A stretch of DNA of 64,000 nt from NCBI GenBank assembly GCA_033239525.1, contig BSYO01000024.1, forward strand, positions 496,001 through 560,000, given 5' to 3'. Positions 21,576 to 32,699 of the stretch are shown one piece after another. The notes below the pieces were generated by a model that was not told the DNA's origin, did not search any database, and saw only the letters and a program-made list of their open reading frames with translations. This DNA comes from Nepenthes gracilis (Eukaryota > Streptophyta > Magnoliopsida > Caryophyllales > Nepenthaceae). Numbering within the stretch: the stretch's first letter is position 1; the number at the start of each line of letters is the position of its first letter. A program made the position numbers and the translations under genes.

Positions 21576-23038
21576 AGGATCCCCGAGGATGGGTTTAGTC
21601 AGTGGCTTGGTCATCCTTACAATTTGCATGTCTAACATCCCCCTTTGGGAGGGTTGGTCGCTCCCAAGGATTTTTTGAACTACTCAGTGTTTGTCATTCA
21701 AAAGTTGTGTCAATCTTTAGACGGTATGCACCTATCAAAGGCGTGGACGACCCCAGAAGGGGATCAGTTTTGAAAGAATCAGTAGGTCTAAGTGTCATTT
21801 GTTCTAGCTGCAATGTTTTAGCTGGTGCATTCAGTTTGCCTTGGAATGGGAATTTTTGGGGTACTCGTTTTACTCTGGCTCCATCACCAGCCCATGGCTC
21901 TTGATGCCGAAGCTTCCGTTTGGAAGCTTGCAATGCTGAGGGCCCTTGGTCCTTTCTAGGTACAATGACACTGGCATTGTAAGATATTGTAGGGTGTCGG
22001 CAATAAACATTCGGTTTAAAAATGCATTATGTCATGGGAGTTAGGGATTCTCCAAGCCACTAGGTTGTAGAAAGAAATCTCTCATATGACTTACCCAACG
22101 GATATAATATAAATACATTAGAATTTTATTCATAATGATAGAATAAAATTTAAAAAATTTCTTGTGATTTTTTCATATATAATGAGACATCTTTTATGTT
22201 GGATTTAAAATTTTTAAGATCTGGTAAAATTTATTTTTTTACTTATCTGTCATGATCATGTTAATTCATATAGATTTATCATGACTTTGATCTGAGCCAT
22301 AGGATTCTCGAAAGTTACATTATTAGTTACATGTTATTTATTATCCTTTATTACTTTTACAATTTTTGGCATTAATATTCTTGAGATTATTTTTTATATT
22401 CCATTGTTTGGATATGATTTACTTACTAGACATTTGGCTTTATTATCATATTTTTTTCATTCCAAAGCAATGCCAGTACGAGAAAGGCTACCCAGAGGGT
22501 ATGACTAGCAAAGTCTGCGATTTGAGGTCGAGAACTATTATAGCCTTAGATGCTTAGCTATTTTTTGCTTGAGAATTTAATTTATGTTTTGTAAATGATG
22601 TTTTAATATTATGTAATTGTGATGGACTATGTTCTTAATTTGTGGATTTTTGTACTGGACTTTTTTGGTTTACCCTTGGTACAATTTCCTTTAATGAAAT
22701 TTTAAAAAACTATAAACCATTAATAGATTATATTGAATCATAGAAAAAATAAATTAGAATTTAGAGCAAAGAACAATCGAAAAAAATATTAGAACACTTG
22801 CATAATGAGATTCTAAAAATGGAATAATAAAGATTTAAAAAATTGTGAGAAATGAAGTCAAATTTATAAAAAAAAAAAGGGGGGGGTAAAATTATGACTA
22901 TTTTTTAAAATTTTAAGAATGACTATATATATATATATATATATATTAGATTTATTGAAGGGAGTGGGAGCAGCAACAAAAAGTCATAGGTCATGGCCGC
23001 TTCCCGTATTAGCTTAGCAAAGTCTTTGGGTTCAGACT
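21576..23038. other. Intergenic sequence, no gene recognised
   Basis: Frames of 60-100 codons in 21602-21933 have no recognised motifs. The remainder is AT-rich with a TA microsatellite at about 22923-22946 and an A-run/G-run junction near 22868-22886. The first part is the insertion target of Copia1: removing the element rejoins 17189 to 21571. Confidence 0.55.
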
Positions 23039-23290
23039 ACGTCTAACACAAGGATGAGGGCCCCTGTGCCGTGTTAGTGTAGCACAGAGCCTGCACCGTA
23101 CTATTTTAGCCATCCGAATGAAATCTAATGGTCAAAGACCATGCGACTTTTTTTTTCTTTTTTATATGTTTGTAAATTAGAAAAAAAAACTCGACCATCA
23201 ATTTTACCTGGACGGTTAAGATTTACAGTGCAGACCCTGTGTCGCGATCAATCCAACACAGGGCCTCTGAACTCGCCTAACACAATAATG
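23039..23290. mobile_element. Fold-back MITE-like element
   Basis: Two long inverted arms, about 23055-23140 and 23190-23272, are complementary over roughly 80 bases with mismatches. For example CCTGCACCGTA on the left faces TACAGTGCAG on the right, and CCATCCGAATG faces TACCTGGACGG. A short AT-rich loop of about 50 bases with opposed T- and A-runs lies between them. No coding capacity. Exact ends and target duplication are not resolved, so the superfamily (Mutator- or hAT-type MITE) is unassigned. Confidence 0.65.
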
Positions 23291-23813
23291 ATACTATTCA
23301 TATATTGTCGTGTGTAAACTTTTCTCTATTGTGCTAAATTGAAGCATTACTTTTTCCCTTGTATAGGAATTGGAACCTCCTGGTTTTTGATTACCATGGG
23401 CTACGGGGCCTTACCTTTTTTGAGCCATTTAGTCATTTCATCAATGCCTAGCACTGTGGCCAACGCTGGGGTACAGGTTTCCAACTTTGTCTCCTTCCAT
23501 TTTTATTAGGGCCCGAGTCTCCCCCTTTGCCCTCTTTCTGTCACCATCAAAGCCATCAATCAACCACCTTATCTTGAAGGGACACATGGCAAACCAAGAT
23601 TACACGGAAAAACAGATGAAAATCCCTACCTGGGACGCAACTCTTATTTTTTATTCTTTTTATAAGTAGTAATATAATTAAATTAATAAGAAAGAATATA
23701 TAAGAAGATAACATCAATTTGTGAAATAATGATCACAAACATCCAATATAATAAACATATATTAAATGACAGAATAAAAACGAGGAAGAAAAAAAAACTA
23801 GGAGGGGATAAAA
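23291..23813. other. Intergenic sequence
   Basis: No gene or repeat recognised. AT-rich stretch next to the 5' LTR of Tat1. Confidence 0.5.
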
Positions 23814-24775
23814 TGATGGGTTCAACTATGTTATGAGCCGATTTAAGTTCAACTGAGGCCCATCCTTGAGTAAAGCACCACGAGAATTGGAACCCAGAGA
23901 TCCAAACGGCAGGTTCAGCCATGGCAGTGCTCAATGGGGCAGTGGAGATAGGGACCGGTCAGGCCCAACAAGTAGCCCCCTACAGCACGACCAATCACGA
24001 TGAAAGAACTCTCCAATGTAATGGTAACAGCCTGGCCAGTGTAGAGGATATCGATGCGGCAGATGCCTACTATTGGTGGTCATAGTCAATATTAGAAAGG
24101 TCGCTGCTACTATTAGGCCGCTGCCACCACCAGCATGGCTCAACTAATTACCCGCCAAGATGGTCTAGTGAATATTAGCAATGACCATTTGTGATCGCAC
24201 CACCACCGCAAAATGATAGTTGAAACCAGTGATTTTGGTCAACAGCTAGCGACCTACCAATCCTGGCGTGACAATTGTATAAAATTCGGTGCCAATGCCA
24301 CGCCAGATCATCATTTACAAGTATCCCTTCCCCACCATTGGAGGGGGGAGGGAGAGAAAAAAAAAAGAGAGGAAAAGAAAAGAGACGATCCCAAAGAGAG
24401 AGCATTCCTCATCTCTCCCATTCCTTCAAAATCCCTCCACACAAAGCGCACCACTGGAACCAAACTTTTCAACTTCACTCGAAAGACTCTCTTCGCTAAG
24501 TGCACTCTCCGAGCCAAACCTCCGATATCACTCACTTTCTGCCACGAAAGCCCATTCACACATACTTTTAGATCCTCACATCTTTCAATCCATTGAAAAA
24601 TATTTCTGATTTGAACGTTAGATGATAAATTAGAAAGTAAGACTCATCAATCTTCTAACCTTTTATTTATTCATTGTGTTGTGTAGAACCCATGTTATTG
24701 AGGACAGAGACTGAATCCACCTCAACTTGATCGGAAGTAAATTACAGTACAATAACTCGAATGTAGAATGTAACA
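23814..24775 (+). repeat. 5' LTR of Tat1
   Basis: Begins TGATGGGTTCAACTATG and ends at GTAACA. Contains a purine-rich tract (24346-24400) followed by a CATCTCTCCCATTCCTTC-like leader, both also present in the right copy. Plus- and minus-strand open frames of 70-130 codons here are chance frames in LTR sequence. Confidence 0.88.
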
Positions 24776-24792
24776 TAGGTATCGTCTGTGGA
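24776..24792 (+). promoter_or_regulatory. Primer binding site of Tat1 (Tat type)
   Basis: TAGGTATCGTCTGTGG follows the LTR and is a decayed form of the TGGCGCCGTCTGTGG string that Tat-lineage Gypsy elements carry at this position. Confidence 0.7.
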
Positions 24793-24833
24793 AAATGACT
24801 TAAAAGTCCAACCACTACACCCACAAACAAAGC

Positions 24834-26370
24834 ATGGTCAATACTATGGCACAAGCCAACGTACCGGCCAAAAACACGACCGCCCAAGGCAACGACCCCT
24901 TAGTGGGTAACCATACAAACGGATGGTCTGAACTTGTCATACGCGCACTCGCTGCACAAATGGGAGATATTTCTAAAATGCTTCGGACGATCAACATGTG
25001 TCCAGACGAGCAGCAATGGGGGGCTCTGGCCTCCTCGCACAAGCTTCGGCCTCAAAGCAAAGGAACCAGGCAAAGAGGCATTTAACCAAGAAGATACCGA
25101 GGCCTAACAACGCCAAGGCCCCCATAGCCTCGAGCAACAGGGCCTCAAAGCAGCTGGAGGGTCAACTGAGTCACGAGGTACAAAGGGACAACCAGTAGAG
25201 GTAGAATCTCTGCTACTCCAATAGTGACAAAAGGCCATCGGCTTAAGGAGAAGTCTCTTGTAGCACATGGCTGCAACGGGCTAATAGTCGTCAAGACCCA
25301 TATCCCTCTCCCAACCATTTGGAATTGATGACTTTTCTCAATGCCAAGAGGATTATGTCTTTCCCCCGGATGAAGAAGAAGGTGGAGAAGATTTGGTAAC
25401 ACGTGTTCAAGAGAGACGCCAATAGACTCTCCACGGATCTGAGGAGATCCTCGTTCATGATGGGGATTCGGTCGCAGCCTCTTCCCCACAAGTTCAAGAT
25501 GCCGGCACTAGATTCCTATGATGGAGGCTCCGACTAGATGGACCACCTTGACCACTCCCACACTTTGTTGAGCTTTCAAGGTCTGCGCGGGAAACTGTCG
25601 TGTGCCAGTGCTTACCTCGAACCCTCAAAGGGGAGGCTCACACTTGGTTCTATAGCCTCCAACTGAACTCCATTCAATTATTCGAGGTGCTCACCTACTA
25701 GTTCTTGTCTCAATTCACTTTCAGTCAGAGGGAGGAGCAGCCGTAGCACCTTGTCTACCTTTTACAAAAGCAAGGAGAAAGCCTGAAATGCTTCCTAGCC
25801 TGGTTCACTGCTGTGGCCCAACAAATATCCTAGCTCACCGAAAAGGTGAAACTCAGCGACTTGATCGCTACTTTAGAGTCTGGCGACTTCTTCAAGTACC
25901 TGGTGCATCAAAATCCTTAGACTTTCTAGGAGGTCGAGACCACCGCTCATGCCTACATAGCGGCAGAGGAGGCCAATTAAATAAAATGGTCGAAGCGCGC
26001 TAACTGAACTCCGTAGGAACTGGTGAATGAAAAGAAAAGGAGCGGAGATGACAATCGCTTCAAAGGCCCTTGGAAGCAACCGCCAATAGAACATGGTATT
26101 CGGAAGGAACTCAGGCCTCCTAACCCAACTTCTCTAAATGACACCCGCATCAACATCCTAATACAGATCCGAGATGAGAAGTTCTTTAAATGACCAAAGG
26201 CACTGAAAAATTTAGAGGAAAGAGGCCAATCAAAGTACTACCATTTTTATCGATCTCTAAGTCATAATATTGAAAACTACTGGATGCTGTAAGAAGGAGA
26301 TGAAGACCTGCTCCAGAGAGGAAAACTCACCAGGTTCCTGCTAGATTCAGGACAAGCTTTAAGAGGGCAG
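24834..26370 (+). pseudogene. Tat1 gag
   Basis: Tat-type gag with many stops and frame changes. It starts MVNTMAQANVPAKN. Recognisable blocks read across frames include KFKMPALDSYDGGSD near 25500, AHTWFYSLQLNSIQLFEVL near 25640, QGESLKCFLAWF near 25770, LIATLESGDFFKYLV near 25860 and AYIAAEEANQIKW near 25950. The C-terminal ILIQIRDEKFFK.PKALKN near 26150 matches the Tat2 gag block ILRQIRDERFLRWPKALKN. The degraded knuckle region SKYYHFYRSLSHNIENYW follows. It stops being recognisable at 26370, where the nested element begins. Confidence 0.85.
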
Positions 26371-29300
26371 TGTGACACCCCGGTATTTTCGATCAAATTT
26401 TTTTAAGTTTAATTCTTGCCGTAGTTATAAATTAAATCAAATAGACTTAATTTCAAAACGCATAGATAAGATATTGATATTGCCATAATATTTATAAAAT
26501 ACTTATGGTAATAAAATAATTATAAAATAATAATAATCATAATCATAATCATAACAATAACAGCGCCAGCTCACCCTCTCCTTCTTGATTCTTCTTCACT
26601 CAGCTTTTTTCTTCGTCTCTCCCAATCTCTCTCTCTCTCTCATTTGCTCCCCACAACAACCTCCAACACGTTCTCTCTCTCGAAGCTTCCTCAAACCCCG
26701 TCATTAGCTTTCTCTTCTTTCTTCCTCTCTTATCATCTTTTGACAAATTTAGCCATTCCAATTCCGTTCAAATCTTCAACAAAACCCTAACAAATTTGTC
26801 CTCCATTTCAACCGCTTCATTCTATCTATCTCTTCACAATCTCCACTCCAAGGGTCTATTTAAGCATCATTCCATTGTGAATGCGGGAGTGGAAAGGAGG
26901 AGTCAAGCAGAGAGTGAGAGTAGAGAGGGGTTCTGCTATCAGGCTTCCATAAGCCGCCACCGAGGTGTCTTCTTTTGCTTGACCTTGTTGCTGAAGCCGT
27001 AGCTACCAACTCATAGTCGTTTCTATAGTGACATTGCAAATCAGGCAAGTGAATTTTCCTTTTTCACTTCTTCTCTAATAGCAAATAAATCCTCCTCTAA
27101 TTTGAAAACAATTTGCTCTTCCTATCTCAAATTTCATCCTATTTCTTCCTGATTATGCTATCAATAGTGTTTACCGAGAATCCTATTTAAATGAATTAAA
27201 AGATGGAATCGAAATTAGAGTATCCGTTCTCTATTTATGTGTTCGTCCATATCAGGAAATTGAAATGATGAAATTTTTTATTAAAGTTTGGTGGTGTAAA
27301 TGGGTAATAGGAATAATATTTATGGGTATAAATATACGTAGTTATATTGTAAATATAAATAATGTGTGTGTTGGTTGAGTGCATATGTATACTGGTATAT
27401 AGTGTATGCTTACTGTGTGAAAATTATGAGAGCATTACATGTACACAGCTAGCCATATGAGCATGTATATATGTTTATGACAGTATATCTTTTATGTGGT
27501 TCTGTAGGTGTATATGTATATATACATATAGATGTATACTGTAGTTGTATTTGTATATATATGAGTATATTTATGTGTATGCATATGTGGAATGGCAGAA
27601 TTAAATCAGCAGAGGTGGGGAATGTAAATTGGCAATGTGTGTGTGAGCAGTGCATGTGTGAAGTCGTGTGTGTGTGTGTGTAGCTGTATGCTATGTGTGT
27701 AGTCGTGTGTGTAGATGTGGGGGTGTGCTGTTGTTGAAACCGTTTGTGTGTGTGTGTAGTTGTGTGCTATGTGTGTATAGTCGTGTGTGTAGATGTAGGG
27801 GTGCGCTGTTGTGTGTGTGTATGCATATTTAAGTGCGTGTGGCATGTGTTGGCAGTGGGAGTGTAAGTGTTGATAGTATGGGTGCGTGTACTAGTAGGGT
27901 GGGTGTAGATTATTATGAATAGATTGTGCGTGGGAGAACCACGTGATGTAACCGTGAATGTTTAACTTTAGTGAGTGAGGTTGAGGACATAATCCCATTT
28001 CTTCGGTAATATGTTAAATTAAAAAGGTATTATATATATTTGGGATCAGTTGATTTTTGTTGGTTTATTTGTAGTGATCATTAAATTTTAGCCTTAGTAG
28101 TACGTTTTACATATTAGAATGGAATGAAAGACTAGTTGAATAGATAAAATAATTAAAATAAATTACATCATGGTTCATCTGTGCCCTTTCTTCGTTCCAT
28201 GATTAATTCCTTTGCGTAATCTTGATCACATGAGTATAATTCTTGTCAACACCGAACGATATTTCTATTGTGGTGATTGTAAAGATTTTTTTGTGTTACA
28301 CTTGATTGCATAAGTATTTGAATTATTGGTTTCCTATGGTCAAGGTTGAAGAGAGTATATGAAAACACTAAGATTTCTAGTCGAATAGAAGGTTATGACA
28401 CCTTAGTATTGTCTATATTTATTTGATATTGATTTCTATATCATGGTGATGATGAGGTATATTAGCTAGTATGGCGGGATGTTTATGGCCATGTGACCAT
28501 CATAGATCATGATATTGAGGATATTATGATGGGAATTGTTAGGTTTGACATATAGAGATGTCTTTCATACCATGTTGAGTCGGAAGATAAGCATGTTGAT
28601 GAGATTATCCATATCTGATTGAGTTAGATGATAAGCGTGCTAGTGAGATCTTCCGTACCTGGTTGAATTGAAGAATAAACACACTAGTAAGACGTCTATA
28701 CTTGGTTGGGCAGAGTTTCCATAGACCATGGATTTTGGTCAGAGGTTAAACTTACAAGCATTAATAAGCCCTGCAAGTACTCAGCTGCCGAAAAATACAC
28801 ACGACCTTTGGTTCACAATAGTAAAATAAGATTCAGGAGTTTTCTTGTAATATTTGGTTATTATTAATACCTCATGAGTTTGGGATTTAGTGGGAATCCA
28901 GGAGTTGCATTCAGTAGAATCCATGTGTTGGATTATGTGATAGTCTGATCACTGGAATCCATGTTGTTTATTATCATTTGGTGTACTGGCCATTTACGTT
29001 GACATTCAAATCAGGAAATCCCTATTTATCTTTTGATCTTAGATTCTGAAATTTTTTTGCTAGTTTATTGGTACTCTTATTATCTTTGCAATACTGGTCA
29101 AATGCGACCTATCTTATTTTAAATCGTTTTTACGATATATTTATCGAATATAGTTAAATTGTTATATTTATATTGCGGCCATTATATTTTTAATATCCGA
29201 TATATTTATTATTTATTAAGTATTTTTTATTATTATCACTTGTTGAGCTTGAACTTACCCTTGTGTTTTTTTTTTTTTTTTGATTGAGTTGATACTATTT

Positions 29301-29623
29301 ATCTTAGTAGGGAAAATGTCTGTTATAGTGAAAAAATTTAGGTGGAGAAGAAGGTTTCAGTGGCCAGTAGACTTTCTTCCATTTAGTCAATTTGATTTAG
29401 ATTGCCACAAAATTTGATGTATCTCCTTGTTTTAGTTTTACCGGGCTGCAACCCAGTTATTATCGTCTTTAGTTATGTTTTATGAATGTTCAACGAACTT
29501 ATCACTTTTATAGTTGATGAAGGATGAGAAGATCAAAACATACATATATAAGATTATGCTTAGATTTTGTTTCCGCATGAGCGGTTTGAGTTGTGTTTGA
29601 TGATTAGGGCTCAAGTCACCACA
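26371..29623 (+). repeat. Long 5' LTR of the nested chromovirus
   Basis: Begins TGTGACACCCCGGTATTTTC, a start typical of plant chromovirus LTRs, and ends CACCACA just before the primer site. At about 3.25 kb it is in the long-LTR range known for Tekay/Del elements. The pyrimidine-rich CTCTCTCTCTC leader (26570-26740) and GT-rich simple sequence (27640-27830) lie inside. With no second copy the boundaries rest on the TG start and the primer site only. Confidence 0.7.
27666..27820. repeat. GT microsatellite embedded in a tandem duplication of about 77 bp
   Basis: The series (GT)n, GCTATGTGTGTA, TCGTGTGTGTAGATGT and GGGGTGYGCTGTTGT occurs twice in succession, around 27666-27745 and 27746-27820, within the LTR. 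Confidence 0.8.
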
Positions 29624-29859
29624 GTTATGGTATTAGAGAAAAAGTTAGATTCTATGAAGATAGATGAGGACTTAGGAGTCTAGGAGATTCATGGAAATCC
29701 CTAGGTTCACTAATATATTTGAGGATGGACGATACGGGTGGTACTCCGGAATTTAGATTAATAGGTGATACTTTGTAAAAACACTAACCTTGTTTATTAT
29801 TTGAGGATGTTAGAACAACTAAGTTTTAATGAAGACGGAACACACAGTGCACCCAACCA

Positions 29860-30870
29860 CACTAGCACGGAAGAAATGGCTAAGGCCCGTGGCAACATGG
29901 CGTATTTGGTGAATCAAGCAATTAGCATGCAAGTCATGGAACCTAAAGGTACTACCTCATCGGTGATTGGAGATCAATAGCAAGTGCAAGATAAGAAGCG
30001 TCGAGTGATGTGTGATTTCTCGGACCAACGGGTTTTGGAGTTTGTGGGTCTGCCTGACCCTCTGCTCGCCGATTCGTGGATGGAAAGAATAGAGAAGGCT
30101 TTTGAAGTCATTCATTGTGGACCACAGACAAGGTTCGTCTAGCCCTTCATCGCTTTGTAAGAGAGGCGGATTACTAGTGGAACATGTTAAAGAGAGAACT
30201 GCAAATGACAGCCGACGAAATAACCTATGAAGAATTTCAACACCGCTTTAACAACAAATACTTTCCCTCATGCGTACGGGCTAGCAAGGAGGCGGAATTC
30301 ATGCCTTTGCACCAAGGGAACATGACGGTAGTACAATATGAGGCACAATTCACCACACTATCCTGATTTGCCCCTTACTTGGTGGACGACGAGGAGTGAA
30401 AAGTTGGCGATTTCAGGATGGACTGAATAACATCATCCAGATGCAATTACTTTCGTTTGACCTAGTGGAATACCGTTTTGTGCTAAAACATGTAATGATC
30501 ATTGAACAAACCTTACTCCAGAGAGGCCAAGCTCAACTAATAGCAATCATCTCAACTGAGAGTAGACCACCACAGCCTTCAATTCGAAAATGTTAGATTA
30601 CCAAAGGTCATAGAGGGGGCAAGTGGCGCTTCAAGTGTCAGAAAACGAGACACCTCACAAAGAATTGCAAGACGGTATTGCCCATATCTACTAATCCTTC
30701 AACTTATCCCTTAGCACCATCTTCCAAAGAGCATCCACCACTCTAAACATGTTTTAATTGTGGCAAGGCTGGTCACTTCATTAAGGACTGTCAAGCGCCT
30801 AAACAAGGAGTGGTGGGGCAAGCTAGACAACAAAGGCCGCAAAAATCAGGATGAGTTTATGCAGTCACAG
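29860..30870 (+). pseudogene. Nested chromovirus gag
   Basis: Chromovirus gag split by stops and frameshifts. Landmarks are TYEEFQHRFNNKYFP and EFMPLHQGNMTVVQYEAQF (30184-30366, the Retrotrans_gag core), then FAPYLVDDEE. Two Cys-His regions follow: a damaged one near 30630 (FKCQKTRHLTKNC) and an intact CFNCGKAGHFIKDC near 30750. Confidence 0.88.
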
Positions 30871-30896
30871 AGCAGTAGGCCCAAGATTCGCCGAAT

Positions 30897-32699
30897 ATGG
30901 TGCAAGGTACTATTCATATTTGTGACTATCCTACTTACGTTTTATTTGATTCTGGGGCAGCCCATTCTTTTATGTCGACTCATTTTATACCACACTTGGG
31001 GGTTATGCCAAGGCCATTGGACGTTACTCCCATTATATCCACCCCTATCGAAGAGACTATCTTGATGGATGTTGTATCTGCCAAATGCATTACTCGGATA
31101 GGGGATCATTAACTACGAATAGATCTGATTCCACTTGATATGTTAGAATTTGACGCAATCCTCGGAATGGATTGGCTGGCTGCTTGCCATGCTTGCATTG
31201 ATTGTGCTAAAAGGATTGTACGTTTTAATCTGCCTGAACATCCACTTTTTGAGTTTCAAGGCATTGGCAGCAAAGTTTATCTTCCAAGCATATTGGCACT
31301 GAACACTAGACATTTGTTGATTGGGGACTGTAGAGTATTTTTTAGCGTGTGTATCGGTAGGAGACATTCTACAAGCTAAGCTGGAAGAAATTCTAGTTGT
31401 GCCGGAGGAGTTACTAGGTCTTGTGCCAGAAAGGGAGGTGGATTTCGCAATCGAGCTGCTTTCGGGTGCTACCCCTATTTCTAAAGCTCTGTACTGCATA
31501 GCGCCATCAGAACTGAGGGAATTGAAGATTTGATCACAAGAACTTCTAGATTTGGGTTTCATTTGGCCTAGCACGTCACCTTGGGAAGCCCTTGTCTTAT
31601 TTGTAAAGAAGAAGGATAGGTCCATGAGATTATACATCAACTATCAAGAACTTAACATGATGATAGTGAGTAATAAATATCTGCTTCTGAGGATCAATAG
31701 TCTATTTGATCGGTTGAAGGGAGTAAAAGTTTTCTCTAAGATCAACCTTTGCTTCGCATACCATCCGCTACGCATTCACTAATTTGACATTGCCAAGACA
31801 GCCTTTAGATCACGTTATGGGTAATATGAATTTGTTGTGATGTCATTTGGGCTAACTAATACACAAGCAACATTTATGGAGATGATTAATCGAGTGTTCA
31901 AGACACATTTTAAACATTTTGTGGTGGAGTTCATTAACGACATTTTGTTATACTCCTAAACCAAAGTGGAACACGAGGAACATTTAAGACTGGTACTAAG
32001 AACACTAAGGCAAGCTCGACTCTATGGAAAATTTAAAAAATGTGAGTTCTGGGTTAGTCAGGTGATTTTTCTTGGTCACATTATCTCTAGAACTAGAATA
32101 TCCACGGACCCGGCAAAGATTAAAGCAGTCCTTGGATGGTTGCAACCATCAACACCAAGTGAAGTATGCAGTTTTCTTGGGCTAACAGGTTATTATCGTA
32201 GATTTGTTAAAGACTTTTCACGCATTGCAATGCCATTGAACAAGCTGACGCAAAAGGGCACAAAGTTCATCTGGACGGAACAATGTGAAGTAAGATTCTA
32301 AGAGCTTAAGAGGTGGTTGACATCGGCATCAATTTTGACAATTCCCGATGGCTCGAGAGGTTTTGAAGGATTCTATGATGCTTTGTTGAGAGGTTTGGGC
32401 TGTGTATTAATGCAGTACGAAAATGCTATAGTGTATGGGTCTAAACAACTGAAGACTTATGAGACTCGATACTCGACTCATGACGTGGAGTTGCCTGCCA
32501 TAGTATTTTCTTTAATGATTTGGCGATATTACTTATATGGAGAGACCTTTATTATTTACACCAACCACAAGAATTTGAAATATTTGTTCTCTCAAAAGGA
32601 ACTCAACATAAGGCAGCGTGGAGGTGGTTAGAATTGTTTAAGGCCTACGATTGTGACATCCAGTTTAATCCAGGAAAGGATAATGTTGTGGTAGACGCT
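30897..32699 (+). pseudogene. Nested chromovirus protease-RT-RNase H, truncated
   Basis: Protease: VLFDSGAAHSF (near 30940) and ILGMDWL (near 31160). RT: EFGFI-like entry, [17 protein letters not shown] (near 31610), FVVMSFGLTNTQATF (near 31835), catalytic box EFINDILLYS (31930-31956) and FLGHIIS (near 32070). RNase H: GFEGFYDALLRGLGCVLMQ (near 32355), YETRYSTHDVELPAIV, FIIYTNHKNLKYLF. The first catalytic Asp of the FxDD box is Asn (AAC at 31936-31938) and the RNase H start DAS is altered. In-frame stops occur throughout. The frame ends at the junction with Tat1 at about 32699. Confidence 0.9.

Larger units (their letters stand above)
26371..32699 (+). mobile_element. Nested Tekay/Del-like chromovirus, 3' part lost
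   Basis: A Ty3/Gypsy element inserted in Tat1 in the same orientation. It has a very long 5' LTR (26371-29623), tRNA-Met-type primer site TGGTATTAGAG (29627-29637), gag, zinc knuckle, protease, RT and RNase H. The frame ends inside RNase H (FNPGKDNVVVDA) at about 32699 and the next base belongs to Tat1 protease. Integrase, chromodomain and 3' LTR are absent, along with the gag/protease junction of Tat1, so one deletion removed the right side of the insertion. Confidence 0.85.

Noticed and set aside
23814..24775. Plus and minus frames of 74-127 codons considered as small genes
   Set aside because: They fall in the 5' LTR of Tat1; the homologous 3' LTR does not preserve the frames.
27449..27845. 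His/Thr- and Tyr/Ile-rich frames in both directions
   Set aside because: Translation of GT/TA simple sequence inside the chromovirus LTR.
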